Part shown: positions 50,968 to 62,521 of the stretch, in pieces
Position numbering within the stretch: position 1 is the first letter of the stretch
Layout: every line of letters begins with the position of its first letter
Notes under the pieces: model-generated
Told to the model about the DNA's origin: nothing
Seen by the model: only the letters and a program-made list of their open reading frames with translations
Database searches by the model: none
Translations under genes and position numbers: made by a program
Assembly: GCA_042701975.1 (NCBI GenBank)
Contig: CP170561.1
Location: 186,001-250,000 of the forward strand
DNA: 64,000 nt
DNA from: JAFALK01 sp042701975
GTDB lineage: Bacteria; Pseudomonadota; Gammaproteobacteria; Burkholderiales; Burkholderiaceae_C
Reading direction: 5' to 3'

Positions 50968-52337
50968 TTCAGCAATTCCACAGTTTGGGCAGGCACGGCC
51001 GAGATCGAGCCCGCTCCCATCACGATCACCACGTCGCCGGCGCGCGTTGCTTCAGCAATCGCTTGCGGCATCTCAGCAATGGCCGGCACGAAGCGCGCAC
51101 CGCAGGCGTGCGCCAGCGACTGGCCTGTGGCGCCTTCGATGGGCGCCTCGCCGGCCGAATACACCTCGCTCAGCAGCGCGGCATCGGCCTCGCCGATCAC
51201 ACGGACGAAGTCGTCGAAGCAATCGCGCGTGCGGGTGTAGCGGTGCGGCTGGAAGGCCAGCACGATGCGACGGCCCGGAAAGGCCCCACGCGCAGCGGAC
51301 AGCACGGCGGCCATCTCGACCGGGTGGTGGCCGTAGTCATCGATCAGCGAGAAGCGGCCGCCATCGCTGCTCTTCAGCTCGCCATAGCGCTGGAAGCGGC
51401 GGCCCACGCCGTCGAAGCAGGCCAGGGCTGCAGCCACGGGCGCGTCGGCCAGTTCCAGTTCAGCCGCCACGGCGATGGCAGCCAGTGCATTCAGGACGTT
51501 ATGTCTGCCCGCCAGGTTCAGCGTCACCGGCAGGTCGGGCTGACCCGGTCGGCGGGCCTTGAAGCTCATCTGGCCGCCGGCCAGTGCTTCGACATCCAGG
51601 GCGCGGATCATGTTGCCTTCGCCGAAGCCATAGGTGACCACCGGCCGCGTGACCTTTGGGATGATGGCCTGTACACCCGCATCGTCACCGCACAGGATCG
51701 CCGCGCCGTAGAAGGGCATGCGGTCGAGGAAATCGACGAAGGCCTGGTGCAGACGGTCCAGCGAATGGCCGTAGGTGTCCATGTGGTCGGCGTCGATGTT
51801 CGTCACCACGGCCAGCATGGGCGAGAGGTGCAGGAAGGAAGCATCGCTCTCATCGGCCTCAACGACGATGCACTCGCCCTGTCCCACGCGCGAGTTGGCG
51901 CCGGCACTCATCAGCTTGCCGCCGATGACAAAGCTCGGGTCGGCGCCGGCTTCCATCAGCACCGAGGCGACGAGCGAAGTCGTCGTCGTCTTGCCATGCG
52001 TGCCGGCGATGGCGATGCCCTTCTTCAGGCGCATCAGCTCGGCCAGCATCACGGCGCGCGCGACAACGGCGACGCCGGCGTTGCGTGCGGCCAGCACTTC
52101 AGGGTTGTCTGCTTTCACGGCAGTCGAGGTGACCACCGCCTGCGCGCCGGCCACATGCTCGGCCGCATGGCCGATGAACACGCGGATGCCAAGCGAGGCA
52201 AGACGCTCCGTCACGGCACTGGCATTCTGGTCGGAACCCGAAACGGTGAAGCCTTGGCCATGCAGCACCTCGGCGATGGCGCTCATGCCAGCACCGCCGA
52301 TGCCGACGAAATGAACGTGTTTGACGGCGTGCTTCAT
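50964..52337 (-). CDS. murC: UDP-N-acetylmuramate-L-alanine ligase
   Basis: A 457-residue Mur ligase adding the first amino acid. Rossmann loop GIGGAGMSAIAEVL at the N-terminus, ATP loop GTHGKTTTTSLVASVL and DDYGHHPVEM. It overlaps murG and ddlB by four bases each. Confidence 0.97.
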   Translation of the reverse strand: MKHAVKHVHFVGIGGAGMSAIAEVLHGQGFTVSGSDQNASAVTERLASLGIRVFIGHAAEHVAGAQAVVTSTAVKADNPEVLAARNAGVAVVARAVMLAELMRLKKGIAIAGTHGKTTTTSLVASVLMEAGADPSFVIGGKLMSAGANSRVGQGECIVVEADESDASFLHLSPMLAVVTNIDADHMDTYGHSLDRLHQAFVDFLDRMPFYGAAILCGDDAGVQAIIPKVTRPVVTYGFGEGNMIRALDVEALAGGQMSFKARRPGQPDLPVTLNLAGRHNVLNALAAIAVAAELELADAPVAAALACFDGVGRRFQRYGELKSSDGGRFSLIDDYGHHPVEMAAVLSAARGAFPGRRIVLAFQPHRYTRTRDCFDDFVRVIGEADAALLSEVYSAGEAPIEGATGQSLAHACGARFVPAIAEMPQAIAEATRAGDVVIVMGAGSISAVPAQTVELLK

Positions 52338-53407
52338 GCCGCAAGCCTTTCGATCTCATCGGCCACACGAGCCGCTGCGCGCGGACGCGCCAGCGCGCGA
52401 GCCTTCTCGGCCATCGGCAGCAGCTGCTCGCGCGTCAGCGCCTTCAGCTGCTCGGCCAACGTCTCGGGTGTGAGCTCGCTCTGCGGCAGGTGCACTGCGG
52501 CGCCGTGCTGGGCCATGAAGATGGCGTTGTCGCGCTGGTGCGAAGTCGTGGAAACGACCAGCGGCACCAGCAGCGCCGGCACGCCGGCCGCGCAGAGCTC
52601 GGACACCGTGATCGCGCCGGCACGGCAGATGATCAGATCGGCAGCCGCCAGGCGCGCCGCCATGTCGTCGATGAAGGGCAGCACTTCCGCCACCACGCCC
52701 GCATCGGCGTACGCCTGCTGCGCCATCGGCAGGCTGGCCTGGCCGCACTGGTGCGTGACGATCGGACGATCGGTGTCCGGCAGCAGTGCGAGCGCCTTGG
52801 GCACCAGCTCATTCAGAGCGCGCGCGCCGAGCGAGCCACCGACCACGAGCAATCGCAGCGGACCGGTGCGGCCGGCGAAACGTTCGGCCGGCGCCGCGAT
52901 GTCTTCGATCTCGCCGCGCACCGGATTGCCGGTCACCACGGCCTTGTTCGAACTCGCCGCCACCGCGCCATCGAAGCCAAAGGCGATGCGGCGCGCGAAC
53001 GGCGCCAGGCTCTTGTTCGACAGCAGCCAGCTCGCATCCGCGTTCACCAGCACCAGCGGACGGCGCATCAGCCAGGCCATCAGCCCGCCCGGCGCGCACA
53101 CATAACCGCCCATGCCCAGTACGGCATCGGTGCTGCGCGTGACGAAGACCTGCCTCGATTGCACGAAGGCCTTGGCGAAACCAAGCAGGCCCTTCAGCGC
53201 CTTGGCCAGCCCCTTGCCACGCAGGCCGCCGAAGGCCAGCCGGTCCATCGGGATGCCGCTCGGTGGCACGAGTTTGTTCTCCATGCCGGTCTCAGTGCCG
53301 ATCCAGGAGACGCTCCAGCCGCGCCGCTTCATTTCCTCGGCCACGGCCAAGCCCGGGAACACATGCCCGCCCGTGCCGGCCGCCATGATGACCAAGTGCT
53401 TGCTCAC
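52334..53407 (-). CDS. murG: UDP-GlcNAc transferase to lipid I
   Basis: A 357-residue GT28 transferase converting lipid I to lipid II at the inner membrane. G-loops GGTGGHVFPGLA and GGSLGARALNELV; UDP-GlcNAc site GAITVSELCAAGVPALLVP. It overlaps ftsW by four bases. Confidence 0.97.
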   Translation of the reverse strand: MSKHLVIMAAGTGGHVFPGLAVAEEMKRRGWSVSWIGTETGMENKLVPPSGIPMDRLAFGGLRGKGLAKALKGLLGFAKAFVQSRQVFVTRSTDAVLGMGGYVCAPGGLMAWLMRRPLVLVNADASWLLSNKSLAPFARRIAFGFDGAVAASSNKAVVTGNPVRGEIEDIAAPAERFAGRTGPLRLLVVGGSLGARALNELVPKALALLPDTDRPIVTHQCGQASLPMAQQAYADAGVVAEVLPFIDDMAARLAAADLIICRAGAITVSELCAAGVPALLVPLVVSTTSHQRDNAIFMAQHGAAVHLPQSELTPETLAEQLKALTREQLLPMAEKARALARPRAAARVADEIERLAA

Positions 53408-54650
53408 GCGCGGCCTCCGCGCATGAGCTGTCTGTTTTCAATATCCACGCGCAATACAACCGCCAACGCAATGCAATTCATCAGGATGGCCGATCCGCCG
53501 AAGCTCATCAGCGGCAGCGTCAGGCCTTTGGTCGGCAACGCGCCGAGGTTCACGCCCATGTTGATGAAGGCCTGGCCGCCCATCCAGATGCCGACGCCTT
53601 GCGCATAGAGGCCGGCGAAGACGCGGTCCAGCGCGATGGCCTGGCGGCCGATGTGGAAGCAGCGGCGGGTGAGCCAGAAGAAGGCGAAGATCACCACGGC
53701 CACGCCGGCAAAGCCCAGCTCCTCGCCGATCACGGCGAGCAAGAAGTCGGTGTGGGCCTCGGGCAGGTAGTGCAGCTTCTCGACGGAGGAACCGAGCCCC
53801 TGGCCGAACCACTCGCCGCGGCCGAAGGCGATCAGCGAGTGCGTCAACTGGTACGCCTTGCCCTGCGCGTACTTGTCGTCCCACGGGTTCAGGTAGGCAA
53901 AGATGCGCTCGCGGCGGAATTCGCTGAAGGCGATCATCAGCGTGAACGCGCCCAGCAGCACCGCGATGATCAGGAAGAACATGCGGCCGTTGACGCCGCC
54001 GAGGAACAAGATGCCCACCGCCACTGCGGCAATCACCATGAAGGCGCCCATGTCGGGCTCGGCCAGCAGCAACACGCCGACGATGCCGACGGCCACCGCC
54101 ATCGGCCACACGGCCTGGAAGAAGTTCTCCTTCACTTCCATCTTGCGCATCATGTAGCTAGCGGCGTACATGGCGATGGTCATCTTGGCCAGCTCGCTCG
54201 GCTGGAAGTTCATCACACCCAGCGGAATCCAGCGCCGCGCGCCCAGCACCACCTTGCCCACGTGCGGCACCAGCACCACCACGAGCAGCAGCAGCGTGAC
54301 GACGAAAGCCCACGGCGCCCAGCGCTCCCAGATCGACAGCGGGATCTGCACGGTCACGATGGCGGCTACCAGGCCGACGCCAACGCCGACCAAATGGCGC
54401 GTCAGGAAATAGTCCGACGAGTAGCGCGCATAGCGCGGGCTGTCGGTCAACGCGATGGACGCCGAATAGACCATCAGCAGGCCGAAGGCCAGCAGCGCAA
54501 CGACGACCCAGACGAAGGTGGCGTCGAAGCCCTGGATGCGCGTGGGCTGGCCGGCGGAGGACGAGACCCAGTCGCGCACGGGCACGTCTGCACCTGCGGC
54601 AGCGGGTTCTTCGCGCTTCCAGAATGTCGAGAGGCGTTCCAGCACGGCGT

Positions 54651-54654
<4 letters not shown>
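53404..54654 (-). CDS. ftsW: Septal peptidoglycan polymerase FtsW
   Basis: A 416-residue SEDS protein with about ten membrane segments. Motifs: LPEAHTDFLLAVIGEELGF and GLTLPLMSFGGSA. It polymerises glycan at the septum with FtsI. The N-terminal ~45 residues are a polar cytoplasmic extension. It overlaps murD and murG by four bases. Confidence 0.96.
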
Positions 54655-56390
<1,736 letters not shown>

Positions 56391-56394
56391 CGGC

Positions 56395-57573
56395 TTACCG
56401 CAGCTTGAGCGAAGCCAGGCCGATCAGGCACAGCAGCATGGTGATGATCCAGAAGCGCACGACGACCTGCGACTCCTTCCAGCCCGATTTCTCGAAGTGG
56501 TGGTGCAGCGGCGCCATCTTGAAGATGCGGCGGCCTTCGCCGAAGCGCTTCTTGGTGAACTTGAACCAGCTCACCTGGATCATCACGGACAGCACTTCGG
56601 CCACGAAGACGCCACCCATGATGCCCAGCAGGATTTCCTGGCGCGTGATGACGGCGATGGTGCCCAGGCCCCCGCCGAGCGACAGCGCGCCCACATCGCC
56701 CATGAAGACCTGCGCCGGGTGCGCGTTGAACCACAGGAAGGCCAGCCCTGCGCCGCCCATGGCCGAGCAGAAGATCAGCAGCTCGCCGGCACCCGGGATG
56801 TAGGGCAGCAGCAGATAACGCGAAAACACGGCGGAGCCCGTGGCATACGCAAAGATGCCGAGCGCGCCGGCGACCATCACCACCGGCATGATGGCCAGGC
56901 CGTCCAGGCCGTCGGTGAAGTTCACCGCGTTGCTGGTGCCCACGATCACGAAGTAGGACAGGCCGATGAAGCCGAACACGCCCAGCGGATAGGCCACCGT
57001 CTTGAAGAAGGGCACGATCAGGTCGGCGCGCGGCGGCAGACCGTTGGAGAAGCCGCTGGCCACCCAGCGGTAGAACAGCTGCACGACGCCGAGGAAGCTC
57101 GTTTCTGACACGCCGAAAGCCAGGTAGAGCGCGGCAAAAAGGCCGATGAGCGTCTGCCAGAAGAACTTCTCGCGGCTGCGCATGCCTTCGGGGTTCTTGT
57201 CCACGACCTTGCGCCAGTCGTCCACCCAGCCGATGGCGCCGAAGCCCATCGTCACCAGCATCACGATCCAGACGAAGCGGTTGCTCCAGTCGAACCACAG
57301 CAGCGTGGACACGCCGATGCCGATCAGGATCAGCACGCCACCCATGGTGGGCGTGCCGCTCTTGGCCAGGTGCTGCTGCACACCGTATTCGCGGATCGGC
57401 TGGCCGATCTTCATCTCCGTCAGGCGACGGATCACCCAGGGACCGAAGGCCAGGCCGATCAGCAGCGCCGTCAGCGCCGCCATCACGGCGCGGAAGGTGA
57501 TGTAGTTGAAGACGCGCAGAAAACCCAGCGAGGGATCAAGGCCTTGCAGCCATTGGGCGAGGCTAAGCAGCAT
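56395..57573 (-). CDS. mraY: Phospho-MurNAc-pentapeptide translocase
   Basis: A 392-residue membrane enzyme making lipid I. About ten membrane helices; DGLDGLAIMP with catalytic Asp residues and the HHHFE motif (PLHHHFEKSGW). GGAGG precedes the ATG at 57573, which overlaps the murF end by 11 bases. Confidence 0.97.
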   Translation of the reverse strand: MLLSLAQWLQGLDPSLGFLRVFNYITFRAVMAALTALLIGLAFGPWVIRRLTEMKIGQPIREYGVQQHLAKSGTPTMGGVLILIGIGVSTLLWFDWSNRFVWIVMLVTMGFGAIGWVDDWRKVVDKNPEGMRSREKFFWQTLIGLFAALYLAFGVSETSFLGVVQLFYRWVASGFSNGLPPRADLIVPFFKTVAYPLGVFGFIGLSYFVIVGTSNAVNFTDGLDGLAIMPVVMVAGALGIFAYATGSAVFSRYLLLPYIPGAGELLIFCSAMGGAGLAFLWFNAHPAQVFMGDVGALSLGGGLGTIAVITRQEILLGIMGGVFVAEVLSVMIQVSWFKFTKKRFGEGRRIFKMAPLHHHFEKSGWKESQVVVRFWIITMLLCLIGLASLKLR

Positions 57574-58954
57574 GAGTGCCTCCTTGCGTGATGAGCGCAC
57601 CCACCACCTGTTCCATCTTCATGAATCGCGATCCCTTGACGAGGATGTTCTGTGCGTCGGGCTGACGCGCTATTTCAGTGAGCAGCTCGGCCACGGTGTT
57701 GAAGTGACGCGCGGCCGGACCGTAGGCCTGCGCAGCGTCGGCGCAGGCATCGCCCGCGCACCAGAAATGTTCGATGCCCTGCTGGGCCGCGTAGGCGCCG
57801 ACCTCGGCATGGAAGGCCGGACCTTGATCGCCGACCTCACCCATGTCGCCCAGCACCAGCCACGAATCGCCCGGCAGACCGGCCAGCACGTCGATGGCAG
57901 CGCGCACGCTGTCAGGGTTGGCGTTGTAGCTGTCGTCAATCAGCGTGATCGTGCGGCTGCCGCGCTCAAAGCTCTTGAGCTGCGAGCGGCCCTTGACGGG
58001 CTCGAAAGACTCCAGCCCCTGGCGGATGGCGGCCAGCGGCGCGCCGGCCGCGAGCGCGCAAGCCGTGGCGGCCAGTGCGTTCTTGATGTTGTGCTGACCG
58101 GGCATGCGCAGCGCGACGGGGATCACCGCCGACGGCGTGCGGATCGTCAGCGCCCAATGAGAGCCCTTCCACTCCGCATCGGCGGTCACATCGGCCTCGC
58201 CCTGCAGCGCAAAGGACAGCACGGGGCGCGCGCCGGCCAGACGCTGCCAGATCGGCGCGCAGTCGTCGTCGGCCGGGAAGACGGCCGTGCCGGAAGCGCT
58301 CAGTGCCTCGATCACGGCGCCGTTCTCGAGGGCCGCGGCTTCCACGGTCTGCATGAACTCCTGGTGCTCACGCTGGGCGTTGTTGACCAGGGCCACGCAG
58401 GGCTGGGCCATGGCGGCCAGCGGCGCGATCTCGCCCGGGTGGTTCATACCCAGCTCGACCACGGCGGCGCGGTGCCACAGGCCGTCGTCCTGGCGCAGGC
58501 GCAGCAGCGTCAGCGGCACGCCGATGTCGTTGTTGTAGTTGCCCTCGGTGGCCAGCGCATGTTCAGCCACCCAGGCGCGCAGGATGCTGGCGATCATCTG
58601 CGTGACCGTCGTCTTGCCGTTGGAGCCGGTGACGGCGATCAGCGGCAGATGGCAGTGCGCGCGCCAGGCTGCAGCCAGATGACCCAGCGCGGCCTTGGCA
58701 TCGGGCACGATGATCGAAGGCAGACCCTCGCATTCGCGCTCGCACAGGGCGGCGACGGCACCAGCGGCCTGTGCCTGCGCAAGGAAATCGTTGGCATCGA
58801 AGCGCTCGCCTCGCAGGGCCACGAACAGGTCTCCAGCCTTGAGCGTTCGGGTGTCGCTGTGCACGCGCGTGAAGACCGTCGCTGCATCGCCATGGATGCG
58901 CGCCTCGGGCACACGCAGCTGCAGCAAGTGGAGCGCTTGGGCGAGCGTGATCAC
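57563..58954 (-). CDS. murF: UDP-MurNAc-tripeptide-D-Ala-D-Ala ligase
   Basis: A 463-residue Mur ligase. ATP loop GSNGKTTVTQMI, GMNHPGEI and DDSYNANPDSV. It joins the D-Ala-D-Ala unit from DdlB. It overlaps murE by four bases. Confidence 0.97.
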   Translation of the reverse strand: MITLAQALHLLQLRVPEARIHGDAATVFTRVHSDTRTLKAGDLFVALRGERFDANDFLAQAQAAGAVAALCERECEGLPSIIVPDAKAALGHLAAAWRAHCHLPLIAVTGSNGKTTVTQMIASILRAWVAEHALATEGNYNNDIGVPLTLLRLRQDDGLWHRAAVVELGMNHPGEIAPLAAMAQPCVALVNNAQREHQEFMQTVEAAALENGAVIEALSASGTAVFPADDDCAPIWQRLAGARPVLSFALQGEADVTADAEWKGSHWALTIRTPSAVIPVALRMPGQHNIKNALAATACALAAGAPLAAIRQGLESFEPVKGRSQLKSFERGSRTITLIDDSYNANPDSVRAAIDVLAGLPGDSWLVLGDMGEVGDQGPAFHAEVGAYAAQQGIEHFWCAGDACADAAQAYGPAARHFNTVAELLTEIARQPDAQNILVKGSRFMKMEQVVGALITQGGTHAA

Positions 58955-60429
58955 AGGCCGGCCCTCTCGATCAGCGCGGCTCGCGCTTCTTCCACATCGT
59001 CGAAGTGATGGCGCACGCCGGCCACCTCCTGATAGTCCTCATGGCCCTTGCCGGCCAGCAGCAGCACGTCTCGGGTTTCGAGACCGGCAACAGCGGCTCG
59101 GATCGCCTCGCGGCGGTCGACGACGCGCTGAACGTTGGCGTTAGCAGCGGCAATGCCGGCCGCGATGTCTGCCAGGATGCTCCCCGGCTCTTCATGGCGC
59201 GGGTTGTCGCTGGTGATGACCACGCTGTCGGCCTGGGCAGCGGCGATGGCGCCCATCTGCGGACGCTTGGTCTTGTCGCGGTTGCCTCCACAGCCGAACA
59301 GCGCCACGAGTTTGCCGCCACGCGCGGTCGCGAGCGGGCGCAGGGCGGTCAGTGCCTTCTCCAGCGCATCGGGCGTGTGGGCGTAATCGACGACGAGCTG
59401 CGGCAGCTCGCGGCCGTGTCCTACACGCTGCATGCGGCCCGGCACCGGCGTCACGCGGCCGATCACGGCAGCGATGGCGGCCAAGGTGTGACCTTGCGCG
59501 CGCAGCGCGCCGATCACGCCGAGCAGGTTGGCGATGTTGTATTCGCCGATCAGGCCGGTCTCGATGACGAGGCGCTGGTCACCCTCGTGAAGCGTGAAGG
59601 CCAGGCCGCCGGCGCGGTAGTGCAGCTCGTGCGCAGAAAGCCGTGCGGCGCCGTTGACGGCATAGGTCCACACATCGAGCTTGCTCGCCAGCTCGGCGGC
59701 CAGCGCAACGCCCTTGGCGTCGTCGATGTTGATCACCGCGGCCTGGAGGCCGGGGAAGTCGAACAGCGCGCGCTTGGCCGCCCAGTAGGCGTCCATGCTG
59801 CCGTGGTAATCGAGATGGTCTTGCGTGAAATTGGTGAACAGGGCCACGCGCACTTCGGTGCCGGCGAGGCGGTGTTCCTTCACGCCGATGCTCGACGCTT
59901 CGATAGCGCAGGCGGCGAAGCCTTGCTTGTGCATCTCGGCAAAGGCTTGCTGCAAACGAACCGGATCGGGCGTCGTGAGGCCGGTGTAGTCGAGCGCGCC
60001 GGGCTCGCCCACGCCGAGCGTGCCGACGACGCCGCAGCGCTGGCCCAGCAAGCTCGATGCTTGCGCGATCCACCAGGCGGTGGAGGTCTTGCCGTTGGTG
60101 CCCGTCACCGCCAGCACGGCCAGCTGCTTCGTCGGCTCGCCGTAGTAGGCGGAAGCGATGCGGCCGGTGGCCGCCTTCAGTCCCGGCAGCGCGGCCACAC
60201 GCGCATCGGCGAAGGCATAGGCCTCCACACCTTCGCGCTCGACGAGGCAGGTGGCAGCACCCGCCGCCAAGGCCGCAGCGACGAACTCACGACCGTCGCG
60301 CGCATGGCCCGGCCAGGCGATGAAGGCATCACCGGCGCGGACCTGGCGGCTGTCGCTGCACAGCGTGCCGCGCGTCCATTCGAGCAGCCAGCGGGCTGCG
60401 GCTGCAGGCGACTTGAGCTCTGTGAGCAT
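58951..60429 (-). CDS. murE: UDP-MurNAc-dipeptide meso-DAP ligase
   Basis: A 492-residue Mur ligase. ATP loop GTNGKTSTAWWIA, DYAHTPDALEKAL and the DNPRHEEP motif that selects meso-diaminopimelate. The start at 60429 overlaps the ftsI stop by one base; the open frame upstream is not used. Confidence 0.97.
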   Translation of the reverse strand: MLTELKSPAAAARWLLEWTRGTLCSDSRQVRAGDAFIAWPGHARDGREFVAAALAAGAATCLVEREGVEAYAFADARVAALPGLKAATGRIASAYYGEPTKQLAVLAVTGTNGKTSTAWWIAQASSLLGQRCGVVGTLGVGEPGALDYTGLTTPDPVRLQQAFAEMHKQGFAACAIEASSIGVKEHRLAGTEVRVALFTNFTQDHLDYHGSMDAYWAAKRALFDFPGLQAAVINIDDAKGVALAAELASKLDVWTYAVNGAARLSAHELHYRAGGLAFTLHEGDQRLVIETGLIGEYNIANLLGVIGALRAQGHTLAAIAAVIGRVTPVPGRMQRVGHGRELPQLVVDYAHTPDALEKALTALRPLATARGGKLVALFGCGGNRDKTKRPQMGAIAAAQADSVVITSDNPRHEEPGSILADIAAGIAAANANVQRVVDRREAIRAAVAGLETRDVLLLAGKGHEDYQEVAGVRHHFDDVEEARAALIERAGL

Positions 60430-62213
60430 CAGGTGCCCTCCTTCGCTGCGACGACCGCGCCCGAGGTGCGCTTGTCGGCACCGGCCACGATCTGCGATTT
60501 CACTTCCAGGTCCGGCGCCACGCTCATCAGGCGCAGGCTCTGCGCCACGACCTGGCTGAACACCGGGCCCGACACCGCGCCGCCGTAGTGGGCGCCGGCC
60601 GAGGGCTCGTCGATCATCACGGCGACGACGAGGCGCGGCTTGTTGATCGGCGCGATGCCGACGAACCACGAGCGGTACTTGTTGGTGGCGTAGCCGCGGC
60701 CTTCTTGCTTGTAGGCCGTGCCGGACTTGCCGCCCACGGTGTAGCCCGGGGTCTGGGCTTCGGGCGCCGTGCCCTCCTTGGTGACAACGGTCTGCAGCAT
60801 CTGCCGCACCTCGTCCACCACCTTGGCGGAGAACACGCGCTGGCCCTGCGGCACTTCACCGGGGCCGAGCTTGGCCATGGTGAGCGGCAGCACTTCGCCG
60901 TCGTGCGTGAATACGGTGTAGGCGCGCGCCAGTTGCAGCAGCGAAGCCGAGAGGCCGTAGCCGTAGCTCATCGTGGCCTGCTCGATCGGGCGCCAGTTCT
61001 TGTAGGGACGCAGGCGGCCGGAGACGGCACCGGGGAACTTGATCTGCGGGCGCTGGCCGAGGCCCACCGCCGTGTACATGTCGTACATCTCGCGCGGCTG
61101 CATCATCAGGCCGAGGCGCGCGGCGCCGATATTGCTGGACTTCTGGATCACCTGCCAGATCGCCAGGCCTTCGTGCGGGTGGGTATCGCTGGGCGACCAG
61201 CCGGCAATGGTGACCGAGCGCGGCGCGGTGTTGATGACCGTCTCCGGCGTGACGCGGCCCTGCTGCAGCGACTCGGCCACGACCAGCGGCTTCATCGTGG
61301 AGCCGGGCTCGAAGGTGTCGGTCACCGCGCGGTTGCGCAGCTGTTCGCCGGAAAGATTCTGGCGGTGCGCCGGGTCGTAGCTCGGGTAGTTGGCCAGGGC
61401 CAGCACTTCACCCGTTTGCCCATCGACCACCACGACCGAGCCGGCCTTGGCCTTGTTCTCCAGCACCGCCTCGCGCACGCGCTGGTAGGCGAAGAACTGG
61501 ATCTTGGAATCGATCGAGAGCTGCACCTGCTGACCGTTGACGGGCGCTTCAGCCTCGCCGGCATCGTCGACCACGCGGCCCAGTCGATCACGCAGCACCA
61601 TGCGCGAACCGGGGCGGCCGATCAACTGCTCCTGGAAGGCGAGCTCGGTGCCTTCCTGGCCGCGGTCTTCGATGTTGGTGAAGCCCACCACGTGCGCCGC
61701 CGCCTCGCCCTCGGGGTACTTGCGACGGTACTCGCGGTCCATGAACACGCCCTTGAGCTTCAGCTCCTTGAGCTTGGCGGCGGTGTCTTCATCCGCCAGG
61801 CGGGCCAGCCAGACGAAGTTGGTGTCCGGGTCAAGCTTCTTGGCCAGCTCGGCTTTGGAGAGGCCCAGGATCTTGGCGAGCGCAGCGCGCTTGTCGACGT
61901 CGGCGTCCACCTCTTTCGGGATGGCCCAGAACGAGGGCACGGCCACGCTGGCCGCCAGCACCTGGCCCGCACGATCGAGGATCTGGCCACGGCTGGCCGG
62001 CAGCTGCTGCTTGTGCAGGTAGCGCTCCTCGCCCTTCTTTTGGTAGAAGTCCGTGCCGATGACCTGGATGTAGAGGGCCCGGCCGAGCAGACCGGCGAAC
62101 GAGAGGCCGACCAGTGCCACGAGAAAGCGCGAACGCCACGGCGGCGTCTTGGACGCGAGCAGCGGGCTGGTGGCGTAGTTGACGCTGCGGGACGAGTTCT
62201 GGCGCTTGCTCAT
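60429..62213 (-). CDS. ftsI: Penicillin-binding protein 3, septal transpeptidase
   Basis: A 594-residue bitopic transpeptidase. One N-terminal membrane helix (FLVALVGLSFAGLLGRALYI), a pedestal domain beginning RGQILDRAG, and the catalytic motifs STMKP (nucleophile Ser), SSN and KSGT. It cross-links septal wall with FtsW. Confidence 0.96.
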   Translation of the reverse strand: MSKRQNSSRSVNYATSPLLASKTPPWRSRFLVALVGLSFAGLLGRALYIQVIGTDFYQKKGEERYLHKQQLPASRGQILDRAGQVLAASVAVPSFWAIPKEVDADVDKRAALAKILGLSKAELAKKLDPDTNFVWLARLADEDTAAKLKELKLKGVFMDREYRRKYPEGEAAAHVVGFTNIEDRGQEGTELAFQEQLIGRPGSRMVLRDRLGRVVDDAGEAEAPVNGQQVQLSIDSKIQFFAYQRVREAVLENKAKAGSVVVVDGQTGEVLALANYPSYDPAHRQNLSGEQLRNRAVTDTFEPGSTMKPLVVAESLQQGRVTPETVINTAPRSVTIAGWSPSDTHPHEGLAIWQVIQKSSNIGAARLGLMMQPREMYDMYTAVGLGQRPQIKFPGAVSGRLRPYKNWRPIEQATMSYGYGLSASLLQLARAYTVFTHDGEVLPLTMAKLGPGEVPQGQRVFSAKVVDEVRQMLQTVVTKEGTAPEAQTPGYTVGGKSGTAYKQEGRGYATNKYRSWFVGIAPINKPRLVVAVMIDEPSAGAHYGGAVSGPVFSQVVAQSLRLMSVAPDLEVKSQIVAGADKRTSGAVVAAKEGT

Positions 62214-62521
62214 TGCGAAGCTCCGGAGGCCGCCGAAATGGCCACAGGCGCTGCACCGGCAACGCCCACGGTCTTCGTCACGGCCGGCGTGATCGTCGTC
62301 ATCAGCAAGCGCTCGCGCGCCACCTTGTCCACGCGCAGGTTGGTGGCCTGCGCATGGCGCTCGGCTTCCAGGCGCTGGCGGTCGGATTCAAGACGGCGGC
62401 CTTCGGCGGCGGCTTCGTCCACGGCAGTGAAGAGGCGGCGCACGTCGTAGGCGCTGTGAACGAGCCAGAGCCCGCTCGCCAGCACAGCCAGCAGCAGGAT
62501 GAAGTTCAGCCGCCCGATCAC
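62210..62521 (-). CDS. ftsL: Cell division protein FtsL
   Basis: A 103-residue bitopic protein. One membrane helix (FILLLAVLASGLWLVHSAYDV) and a periplasmic coiled coil (FTAVDEAAAEGRRLESDRQRLEAERHAQ). It acts with FtsB and FtsQ. It overlaps rsmH and ftsI by four bases. Confidence 0.92.
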   Translation of the reverse strand: MIGRLNFILLLAVLASGLWLVHSAYDVRRLFTAVDEAAAEGRRLESDRQRLEAERHAQATNLRVDKVARERLLMTTITPAVTKTVGVAGAAPVAISAASGASQ